From: Bacteroidota bacterium
GTDB lineage: Bacteria; Bacteroidota; Bacteroidia; Chitinophagales; Chitinophagaceae
NCBI GenBank assembly: GCA_016868455.1
Contig: VGGV01000002.1
Coordinates: forward strand, 1-64,000
Direction of reading: 5' to 3'
DNA: 64,000 nt
Under the pieces are notes generated by a model. It saw only the letters and a program-made list of their open reading frames with translations. It did no database searches and had not been told where the DNA came from. This document shows positions 58,044 to 64,000 of the stretch, in pieces (the stretch's first letter is position 1; each line of letters begins with the position of its first letter). The translations under genes were made by a program, and so were the position numbers.

Positions 58044-59390
58044 TTATTTCTCTTTTCCCTGATTAGAGTTACCTGCCCGTCCGGCAGGCGGGTTCGGCCT
58101 CTGCTGATTGCGGTTGGGATTACTCGGCTTTTGCTGACCTGCCTGCCGGTCAGACAGGTTCCTGTCAGGGTTGTTTTGCTGCTGCCCTTGCTGCTGGTTA
58201 CCTTGTTGTTTTCTTTGTTGCCCCCCTTGGCTCTTGTTTCTTGTATCTTGGTTCTTATTTTTTTGTTGTTGCTGCTGTTTCTTTTTCCTTTCCGCTTTTT
58301 CCAAAGTTCTCAGGCTAATCTGGCCAACCAACTCCACTGTTTCAGGTTCTTTTTCTACCGACTTCGAAGTAGTTACATCCACCGGTTCCAGTTCTTCCGG
58401 CTTAATGCCCTGCTGGTTTAATGTTTTTATTTTTTGTACCCTTTCAATACTTAATGGATACTGTTTATTGCTGTCGGGCAAGGTGTACCACATCAGGTTC
58501 TTGAAAATATCTTTCTTGATGAGGAAGGCATTGCCCTTTGCTACCTGTATCACATCACAGTTGTCAGGGAAGTGCTGCAACGCATCTAAGTAAGTATCCA
58601 ACTCATAATTCAAACAGCATTTCAATCTTCCGCATTGTCCGCTGAGTTTTGTCTGATTGATGGAAAGGTTCTGATAACGGGCTGCTGCTGTATTCACGGA
58701 TTTAAAATCTGTGAGCCATGTGCTGCAGCAAAGCTCCCGGCCGCAACTGCCAATTCCACCCACTTTACCTGCTTCCTGCCGGGCACCTATCTGCCGCATC
58801 TCCACTTTTACTCGGAATTCTCCGGCATATACTTTTATCAGTTCCCTGAAATCTACCCGGCCATCAGCAATATAAAAGAAAGTGGCCTTGCGTCCATCAG
58901 CCTGCATTTCCACCTGGCTTATTTTCATATCCAGTTTCAGTTGCCTGGCAATGGCACGGCTACGTATCACTGCTTCCGGTTCCCTTTCTTTATTCTGATT
59001 TCTAATTTCAATATCACGGTCGCTTGCCCGGCGCAATACTTTTTTCATTTCAGGATTGTCTTCCTTCACATTCCGTTTCTTCATCTGCAGGCGAACGATC
59101 TCACCCGTCAACGACACTTCGCCCACATCAAATCCACTCACTCCTTCCACGGCTATCAGGTCGCCTTTTTCAAAAGGTTGCAACGATGTATTGCGGAAAA
59201 AATCTTTGCGGGTACCCTGGCTGAAACTCACTTCAATCACCTTGCAGACGCTGTCCATATCAGCAATTGGCAGGTTGCGCAGCCAGTCATAGGCATTCAT
59301 ACGGTTGCACCCGCCGGAACTGCATCCGCCGTTGCTCTTGCATCCGTTTGGCTTACCGCCGGTAGTGGTGCTGCAACCTGTACAACCCAT
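58044..59390 (-). CDS. ricT: PSP1-domain protein, RicT-like, with Cys-rich N-terminus and Q/N-rich tail
   Basis: A 448-residue protein from ATG 59390. Residues 2-30 hold six cysteines in a Gly/Ser-rich stretch (GCTGCSTTTGG ... NGCKSNGGCSSGGC). The PSP1 core follows (ARQEAGKVGGIGSCGRELCC, SGQCGRLKCCLNYELDTYLD) with its CGRxxCC and CGRLxCC cysteines. RicT homologues form a complex that controls RNase Y and binds Fe-S clusters in Bacillus; the Bacteroidota role is unknown. The last 80 residues are Q/N/K-rich low complexity and contain two palindrome-encoded inserts, LSDRQAG and NPPAGRAG. Confidence 0.9.
   Translation of the reverse strand: MGCTGCSTTTGGKPNGCKSNGGCSSGGCNRMNAYDWLRNLPIADMDSVCKVIEVSFSQGTRKDFFRNTSLQPFEKGDLIAVEGVSGFDVGEVSLTGEIVRLQMKKRNVKEDNPEMKKVLRRASDRDIEIRNQNKEREPEAVIRSRAIARQLKLDMKISQVEMQADGRKATFFYIADGRVDFRELIKVYAGEFRVKVEMRQIGARQEAGKVGGIGSCGRELCCSTWLTDFKSVNTAAARYQNLSINQTKLSGQCGRLKCCLNYELDTYLDALQHFPDNCDVIQVAKGNAFLIKKDIFKNLMWYTLPDSNKQYPLSIERVQKIKTLNQQGIKPEELEPVDVTTSKSVEKEPETVELVGQISLRTLEKAERKKKQQQQQKNKNQDTRNKSQGGQQRKQQGNQQQGQQQNNPDRNLSDRQAGQQKPSNPNRNQQRPNPPAGRAGNSNQGKEK
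58072..58092. repeat. GC palindrome in the ricT tail (second)
   Basis: CCTGCCCGTCCGGCAGGCGG, encoding PPAGRAG on the minus strand, the same peptide as the gcvT insertion. Confidence 0.7.
58138..58158. repeat. GC palindrome in the ricT tail (first)
   Basis: CCTGCCTGCCGGTCAGACAG plus G, encoding LSDRQAG on the minus strand. It lies 45 bases from the other copy. Confidence 0.7.
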
Positions 59391-59402
59391 ACGCAATTTT
59401 TG

Positions 59403-59420
59403 TCCCGATAGCTATCGGGA
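59403..59420. repeat. Perfect 18-base palindrome TCCCGATAGCTATCGGGA
   Basis: An exact palindrome 12 bases upstream of the ricT ATG (minus strand). A close relative lies inside dusB (34446-34461). Half-sites (TATCGGG) occur at about 43638 and 59595. The rest of the 59391-59647 gap shows nothing else apart from the array at 59604. Confidence 0.75.
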
Positions 59421-59603
59421 TACGATTTTAGATTTGTTGAGAGGGATGATGACACCAGCTTCAGTTCCCTGATTGGGCTTTAGTTGCGTCGCACTCTTGT
59501 ACGTTTTGTCCGCTATTCAGCAAAGCGAAATTCTTCTGATTAGCAATGCTATATATAAGAGTAGAAGTAGACATAACTATAGTAACCTGAAACTATCGGG
59601 CTC

Positions 59604-59634
59604 TCACTAATTAACCAGTAAACCAGTTAACTAA
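59604..59634. repeat. Eight-base-period TTAACCAG array
   Basis: TCACTAA followed by 8-base units TTAACCAG, TAAACCAG, TTAACTAA (59611-59634), the same core as the arrays at 43645 and 45830. It lies 13 bases from the holB stop. Confidence 0.65.
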
Positions 59635-59647
59635 TCCACCCCCATCC

Positions 59648-60868
59648 TCAATCCATCAAAAATACAATCTTATCCTGAATAATATGGTATAGTTTAATTG
59701 TAAGAGCATGGAAGAGCATTTTGCCGTTGGCATTACGTTCTATGTAATAACTGGCCCTGTCAAGTTCTTCAATAATGGCCTGCTGTTGCTCAATACCGGC
59801 TATTTTGTTCAGCCTTTCTGCAAAATCCCTTTCAGTACCAAAAGCTCCCGGAGCATTGCCTGTTGCCCGCAGCAGGATGGCCTGTTCCAGCAGGTGGTTA
59901 AAGTAACGAAGGAACTGTTTTTGCTTTTCCCGCCCCAGGCGGCTTATTTCTTCCACCCATTTTGTCTGGGCCACGGGGCCGGTTTTTAAAGTGGCATTCA
60001 GCCATTCCCGAAGCAGGAACTGCCAGTCTTCTTCCGCATGCTGCACCAGTTGCAGGGCCTCCCGGTAATTGCCTTCACTTACACTGGCTACCTGACTGGC
60101 AATGGAAGTCTCCGTTTTATTGCAGCTGATCAGCGCTTCTTCAATTTCCTTTGTTTCCAGCGCCGGTATTTTTATCAGCTGGCAACGGCTGACGATGGTG
60201 GGTAAAACCAGTTCTTCGTTTTCAGTAACAAGAATAAACAAAGTATTGGGAGGCGGCTCTTCTATGATCTTAAGCAGTTTATTTCCTTCCTTGTCCAGTT
60301 CCTCAGGCAGCCACATTACAAGTACTTTGTATCCGCTTTCAAAGCTTTTCAGACTTAGCTTCTTTATAATCTCATCACATTCACGGGCAGTAATTTTCCC
60401 CTGGCTGTTGTCTTTCTCCTTTATCATTTCTATCCAGTCAAACAAGTTGCCATAAGGATTTAATTTGACAAACTCCCTCCATTCTGTTATAAAATCTGTG
60501 GCAATTGGTTTTTCGCCAGTCTTTTTTGTTACAGTAGGATAAGAAAAATGAATATCCGGGTGTACGAGTTGTTGTGCTTTTTGGCAGGCGGGACAGGCGC
60601 CGCAGCTGTCAGCCTCACCCCCCTGCCCCCTCTCCTGCCGGAGGGGGGGAGTCTCATCTGCAAATAAGGAGGGTCCTGCAACAGCAGCGGTATTCTTGCC
60701 GTTCACTTTTTCGCAAACAACATATTGGGCAAAAGCCAATGCAAGAGACAAAGCCCCGCTTCCTTCTTTGCCAATAAAAAGTAAAGCATGGCTGAGCCGG
60801 TTATGGTTCAGCAGGTCTTTTAATTGCTCCTTTACTTCCTGTTGGCCTATGATGTCTGAAAATTGCAT
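59648..60868 (-). CDS. holB: DNA polymerase III delta-prime subunit (clamp-loader ATPase family)
   Basis: A 406-residue protein: FSDIIGQQEVKEQLKDLLNH, a degenerate P-loop (FIGKEGSGALSLALAFA), the zinc-binding cysteine cluster (DSCGACPACQKAQQLVHPDI), NKLLKIIEEPPPNTLFILVT and VSRCQLIKIPALE (SRC motif). It belongs to the clamp loader that places the sliding clamp on DNA. The loop before the Cys cluster has extra residues ETPPLRQERGQGGEA, encoded by a C/G palindrome (60614-60652). Confidence 0.92.
   Translation of the reverse strand: MQFSDIIGQQEVKEQLKDLLNHNRLSHALLFIGKEGSGALSLALAFAQYVVCEKVNGKNTAAVAGPSLFADETPPLRQERGQGGEADSCGACPACQKAQQLVHPDIHFSYPTVTKKTGEKPIATDFITEWREFVKLNPYGNLFDWIEMIKEKDNSQGKITARECDEIIKKLSLKSFESGYKVLVMWLPEELDKEGNKLLKIIEEPPPNTLFILVTENEELVLPTIVSRCQLIKIPALETKEIEEALISCNKTETSIASQVASVSEGNYREALQLVQHAEEDWQFLLREWLNATLKTGPVAQTKWVEEISRLGREKQKQFLRYFNHLLEQAILLRATGNAPGAFGTERDFAERLNKIAGIEQQQAIIEELDRASYYIERNANGKMLFHALTIKLYHIIQDKIVFLMD
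60614..60652. repeat. C/G palindrome inserted in frame in holB
   Basis: CCCCCCTGCCCCCTCTCC, then TGCC, then GGAGGGGGGGAG. It encodes TPPLRQERGQGG just ahead of the zinc cluster. Confidence 0.65.
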
Positions 60869-60948
60869 GAATGGCGAAAATAAACTATCTGAAAATAAAA
60901 ATAGCCCGGATGATACCAGGCCATTTCAGTAATCTCTTTGATCTGGTT

Positions 60949-61512
60949 CTATTTCAAATACTGGAGTACTTCCTCACTCATGGGGTTCACCTTATGGTGA
61001 AACACCGCAACTAAGTTTCCTTTTTCATCCAGCAGGAATTTGGTGAAGTTCCAGATAACCGGGTCCTGTAAAAATCGCTTCCATGCCATGTCTTTTGAGG
61101 TTACCCCTGGTTCTTTCTTTGCCAGTTCCTTTGACTGGTCCACCAGCGATTTATACAGCGGGTGTATATCATCTCCTTTCACTGAAATTTTTTCTGCCAT
61201 CGGGAAGGTTACGCTGTATTCTTTTGTGCAGAATTCTTTTATTTCTGCATTAGAGCCGGGCTCCTGTGCTCCAAAATTATTGGCCGGAAAACCAACGATG
61301 ACAAGCTTATCCTGGTATTTTTTATACAGCGTTTCAAGGTCTTTGTATTGCGGCGTGTTGCCGCATTGGGATGCTGTATTGACGATCATTATTTTCCTGC
61401 CTTTGTATTTGGCAAAATCTATTTCACCATCCAGCCCCGGTACTTTAAAATCATAGATGGAGCCTCCGGTAAGGGTTGCGGATAATATCAGTGTCATTAA
61501 AAAAGGGTTCAT
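60949..61512 (-). CDS. Glutathione peroxidase-family protein (exported or anchored)
   Basis: A 187-residue thiol peroxidase from ATG 61512. A short hydrophobic N-terminus (NPFLMTLILSATLTGGS) may be a signal or anchor. The peroxidatic Cys is in VNTASQCGNTPQYKDLETLY, and the family motifs GFPANNFGAQEPGS and VIWNFTKFLLDEKG follow. It is the second peroxidase of this family in the window; the other is at 31480-32157. Confidence 0.92.
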   Translation of the reverse strand: MNPFLMTLILSATLTGGSIYDFKVPGLDGEIDFAKYKGRKIMIVNTASQCGNTPQYKDLETLYKKYQDKLVIVGFPANNFGAQEPGSNAEIKEFCTKEYSVTFPMAEKISVKGDDIHPLYKSLVDQSKELAKKEPGVTSKDMAWKRFLQDPVIWNFTKFLLDEKGNLVAVFHHKVNPMSEEVLQYLK

Positions 61513-61586
61513 TGAATTTACAATTTGAGTCAATAAAGTTAGGCTGATTCTGTATAATCCCAGTTAATCCCTATAAGCCCGGTTTA

Positions 61587-61606
61587 CCTGCCTGCTGGCT
61601 GGCAGG
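61587..61606. repeat. GC palindrome between two genes
   Basis: CCTGCCTGCTGGCTGGCAGG, CCTGCC/GGCAGG family, in the gap downstream of the beta-helix gene. Confidence 0.65.
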
Positions 61607-61616
61607 TCATGGTTCA

Positions 61617-63002
61617 TTATTGTTTTTCAAAACAACCCAGGTCGGGCAGGCCAACAGCCCGTGGCTTTCCGTCGATATCGGTGGTAATGCCTGTACTGAC
61701 ACCCTTATTAAGAGCGGCTGAGCCCGGCTTCAGCCTGAAGTCGTAATAATTTTTGTTGGTATTGACGCTGTCAAATTGCGGAGGCTGGTTGTTAATGATC
61801 TGGTTGCTGGTGATATTGGAAGGATTGGTCTGCACCTTCCAGAGGGTATAATCAAAATTTACATTGAAGATGGTGTTGCCGTTTTTTTCCACAACAACTT
61901 CATCATTTACCAACCCGTTTTCGCCCCAAAAAATACAATTGCGGAAAAGAGCAGTGAGGTTAGCGGAAGCCCCGTTGGCATAATTGCTCAGAGAAAATAC
62001 CGGATCCCTGTGTTCAATAAACCGGTTGGCGTAAGTGACCACTGTACAGTGAGTGAACTGGTAATCGCCGCCTTTGGCCAGTAAAAGATTTTTACCGCAG
62101 TTGCTGATGAGGCAGTTTCTTGCCCTGATGCTGGAATTGAGTGAGATAATCCCGGCATCATAAGCATTGTCAATCACACACTCATTCAGTACAAGTTTTG
62201 GATTGGCATTGGGTGACGGGTCGGTGATGCCGATACCCTGGTAGGCATTTTTTATCACGGCATAATTCAGCACATTGTCTTTTGATCCTGCAAGGAAAAA
62301 AATACCCGGCCAGCTTGCCGGATAATCTTTATAAGGTTCATCAAGCCGGTCGCCCTGAAAATACACCCGGTCAATAGTGTCTTTTAACCCGTTTACATCC
62401 AGTGTTCCATTCACTATAACGGGCGCATCAGCATGTACATATATCCTGCAGCCTTTGTTAATGGTAAGTGTTTGATTTGCGTTTACAATTAACGAGCCTA
62501 AAATCACATAAGGCAGATTATTATTCCAGGTTTCATTTGCTGTTACCACTTTATCCCTGAAGAAATTGGCATTCTGCCCCCATGCTTCTAATTGTACCAG
62601 CCTGTTTCGGCCGTTATAACTTACCTGTATGCTGTCGCGGATAATAAAGGGCAGGTTGCCTGCCCCGGGATTCACAGTTACCTGTACAAACACATACAGG
62701 CTGTCGTTGGCTTCGATATCCAGGTTACTGAACTGTGTGCCGGCAATGCCATCCACATTCATTTTGTAAACAGAAGCGGCGCCGCCCATCAGCTTTAATG
62801 CAGGCAGTTTCAGTTTTTGGTTGTTGTCATTAATGATCTTCAGTGTCCGGTAAGTTGAGCCGGCAGTGACAAATACCGTATCAAATTTTAATGTATCGGC
62901 TGAAATGGTCACCCTTGCATCCGGTGAAGTGATATAAGCATCTTTACGGCAGGAACAAAGCAGTAATACAAAGGATACCGTAAACAGGATGCAGGTCTTC
63001 AT
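61617..63002 (-). CDS. Lipoprotein with right-handed beta-helix (pectate-lyase-like) domain
   Basis: A 461-residue lipoprotein from ATG 63002: signal peptide TCILFTVSFVLLLCSCRKD with lipobox Cys. An N-terminal immunoglobulin-like part (RVTISADTLKFDTVFVTAGS) is followed by parallel beta-helix repeats (VIVNGTLDVNG, VLNYAVIKNAYQGIG, IRARNCLISNCGKNLLLA). The C-terminus (DIDGKPRAVGLPDLGCFEKQ) is typical of choice-of-anchor/parallel-beta-helix proteins. No catalytic residues can be assigned. It may bind polysaccharide at the cell surface. Confidence 0.8.
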   Translation of the reverse strand: MKTCILFTVSFVLLLCSCRKDAYITSPDARVTISADTLKFDTVFVTAGSTYRTLKIINDNNQKLKLPALKLMGGAASVYKMNVDGIAGTQFSNLDIEANDSLYVFVQVTVNPGAGNLPFIIRDSIQVSYNGRNRLVQLEAWGQNANFFRDKVVTANETWNNNLPYVILGSLIVNANQTLTINKGCRIYVHADAPVIVNGTLDVNGLKDTIDRVYFQGDRLDEPYKDYPASWPGIFFLAGSKDNVLNYAVIKNAYQGIGITDPSPNANPKLVLNECVIDNAYDAGIISLNSSIRARNCLISNCGKNLLLAKGGDYQFTHCTVVTYANRFIEHRDPVFSLSNYANGASANLTALFRNCIFWGENGLVNDEVVVEKNGNTIFNVNFDYTLWKVQTNPSNITSNQIINNQPPQFDSVNTNKNYYDFRLKPGSAALNKGVSTGITTDIDGKPRAVGLPDLGCFEKQ

Positions 63003-63032
63003 GCAAATCAAAAATAGCTTGACTAATTGATA

Positions 63033-63731
63033 TTAACGGGAAGCATAACAAAGGGTTGCCACACTGAGTTGAACTCCCGGAGCCTTGAGCAATTCAGTGC
63101 CACAGGCTTCCAGGGTGGCGCCGGTAGTCACCACGTCATCTACCAATAAGACTTTTTTATTAATAACAGCATCGGGACCAGTAAGAAAGAATTTCCCTTC
63201 GATATTTTTCCACCGCTCAATTCTTCCCTTCTTGGTTTGTGTTTCGGTATGCTGGGGCCGGCTTACAACTTTGTTAAGCACAGGTATTTTCATGGCCTCA
63301 GCCATTCCATCACATAAAACGGCAGCCTGGTTATAGCCCCTTCTTTTTTCTTTTGCAGGAAAAAGCGGAAGGGGTATCAAAGCGTCCGCATCAAACCGCC
63401 CGGACTTGTTTATTTGTTCGCCCATGATACGGCCCAATTGCAAGCCCAGGTCTTTATTCCCCCTGTACTTGAACTGATGCATCAGGTGCTGCATCAGCGA
63501 TTCTTTGGTGAAATAAAACTGTGCCGTGGCGGCTGCCAGGGGTAATCTTCCCCAGAAAGTTTTTTCAACCGGATTTCCGGGATGCAGCTCAAAATTGGTT
63601 TCCGGCATTGCTTCCATGCATCGCATACAAAGAAGTGATTCTTCACTCAGCAGATCACTCCCGCATCCCGTGCATACATGCGGAAACAGCAGGTGCAGAA
63701 CCGAATCTTTTATTTCCCTGAGCTTAATCAT
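63033..63731 (-). CDS. ComF-family phosphoribosyltransferase-like protein
   Basis: A 232-residue ComF protein: N-terminal zinc ribbon (CTGCGSDLL ... LLCMRCMEAMP) and a C-terminal type I phosphoribosyltransferase fold with VLLVDDVVTTGATLEACGTE as the PRPP loop. In naturally competent bacteria ComF helps DNA uptake. A direct role here is not shown. The ATG overlaps the radA stop by four bases (ATGA). Confidence 0.9.
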   Translation of the reverse strand: MIKLREIKDSVLHLLFPHVCTGCGSDLLSEESLLCMRCMEAMPETNFELHPGNPVEKTFWGRLPLAAATAQFYFTKESLMQHLMHQFKYRGNKDLGLQLGRIMGEQINKSGRFDADALIPLPLFPAKEKRRGYNQAAVLCDGMAEAMKIPVLNKVVSRPQHTETQTKKGRIERWKNIEGKFFLTGPDAVINKKVLLVDDVVTTGATLEACGTELLKAPGVQLSVATLCYASR

Positions 63732-64000
63732 GTAAATAAATAGCGGTACATTTCTTCCACTCTCCCCATCATGACCACTTCAATATCAAAGTTTTTTTTA
63801 CTTAACCCTTTCTGGTTGTATTTGGAAACAATAATTTTTTCAAACCCCATTTTTTCTGCTTCGGCAATGCGCTGATCAATTTTATTGACCGCCCGTATTT
63901 CACCGCTCAAACCCACTTCGCCGGCAAAGCAAATATGCTGGGGCAGGGAAACATCTTCGTATGAGGAAAGTAAAGCGCAAAGAACAGCAAGATCAATGGA
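63728..64000 (-). CDS. radA: DNA repair protein RadA, C-terminal part (runs off the window)
   Basis: The frame is open to the window edge. It encodes the C-terminal Lon-like domain of RadA: HICFAGEVGLSGEIRAVNKI, then QRIAEAEKMGFEKIIVSKYN, ending YRYLFT. RadA is a RecA-like helicase for recombination intermediates. Its ATPase part lies beyond 64000. It is translationally coupled to comF, which fits a shared DNA-processing unit. Confidence 0.92.
   Translation of the reverse strand, partial: SIDLAVLCALLSSYEDVSLPQHICFAGEVGLSGEIRAVNKIDQRIAEAEKMGFEKIIVSKYNQKGLSKKNFDIEVVMMGRVEEMYRYLFT

Noticed and set aside
58635-59411. 258-codon frame on the plus strand
   Set aside because: Antisense to the PSP1/RicT gene, with its Cys-rich mirror translation and no motif of its own.
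1109-59634. The short arrays as CRISPR arrays
   Set aside because: Units are 7-9 bases without spacers, and no cas gene is present.
60584-60606. GGCAGGCGGGACAGGCGCCG as another CCTGCC/GGCAGG palindrome
   Set aside because: It encodes the family-typical zinc cluster of HolB and is not self-complementary beyond a few bases.
1-64000. Insertion sequence, prophage or integrated plasmid
   Set aside because: No transposase, integrase, phage structural gene, terminal inverted repeats or target duplication was seen; the genes are typical chromosomal ones.

Overview
This window reads as a stretch of chromosome from a member of the Bacteroidota, most likely family Chitinophagaceae or a close relative. 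The support is gene content (an IPExxxVDY-family protein, gliding lipoprotein GldH, a BamA with two OmpH/Skp proteins, a large outer-membrane barrel with a carboxypeptidase-regulatory-like domain, a Cys-rich PSP1/RicT protein, a GH3 plus beta-lactamase fusion) and promoters of the Bacteroidota type, with TAnnTTTG boxes ahead of many genes, several almost touching the ATG. I see no rRNA, no convincing tRNA, no CRISPR array, no insertion sequence and no prophage.

Layout. 1-620: an NqrB fragment joined out of frame to the tail of an M28/PDZ peptidase. 650-2424: small housekeeping genes and citrulline hydrolase ctlX. 2425-8092 (minus): selD, an exported proline/threonine-rich protein, selU/mnmH, then rho, which is split between two frames. 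8332-21598 (plus): asnS, two tiny unrecognised ORFs followed by a terminator, gcvT, an SRPBCC protein, comB, a SWIM/SNF2 helicase, a large outer-membrane barrel, a broken DUF2541-like gene and uppS. 21868-26735: bamA, two ompH/skp genes and murI (envelope biogenesis). 26902-28429: rpmH, rnpA, yidD and a frameshifted NarL-type regulator. 28481-37175: superoxide dismutase, a deaminase, aldehyde dehydrogenase, a glutathione peroxidase, small membrane proteins, dusB, a CPBP protease, cdsA and psd. 37197-41928: a decayed toxin-antitoxin pair, a HAD phosphatase, an SDR, a LytTR regulator with a damaged kinase, gldH and yicC. 42620-50354: lpxD, unknown secreted and membrane proteins, an epimerase, a four-helix-bundle protein, 3-hydroxyacyl-CoA dehydrogenase and pheS. 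50478-64000: an arginase-like protein, a PBP4-type carboxypeptidase, mutL, the GH3/beta-lactamase fusion, ricT, holB, a second glutathione peroxidase, a beta-helix lipoprotein, comF and the tail of radA.

No dedicated accessory island is visible. The most unusual feature is the repeat landscape. At least a dozen short arrays have a fixed unit length of 7, 8 or 9 bases, a conserved 3-5 base core and variable remaining positions. Several are followed by the inverted complement of the same array, so they could fold into long hairpins. They sit in gaps, directly on start codons (psd, SDR, gldH, epimerase, dacB) and inside genes (selU twice, mutL). Separately, GC-rich palindromes of at least three families occur between genes and in frame inside them (gcvT, mutL, ricT, dusB, selD, holB). 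I know no named family that covers these arrays, and they are my main candidate for something undescribed.

Several genes are broken: frameshifts in rho, the DUF2541-like gene and the NarL regulator all fall in homopolymers, and three in-frame stops fall just before conserved C-termini. Some of this may be sequencing error. The two chimeric junctions (NqrB/M28 and the histidine kinase) could be assembly joins or real deletions.
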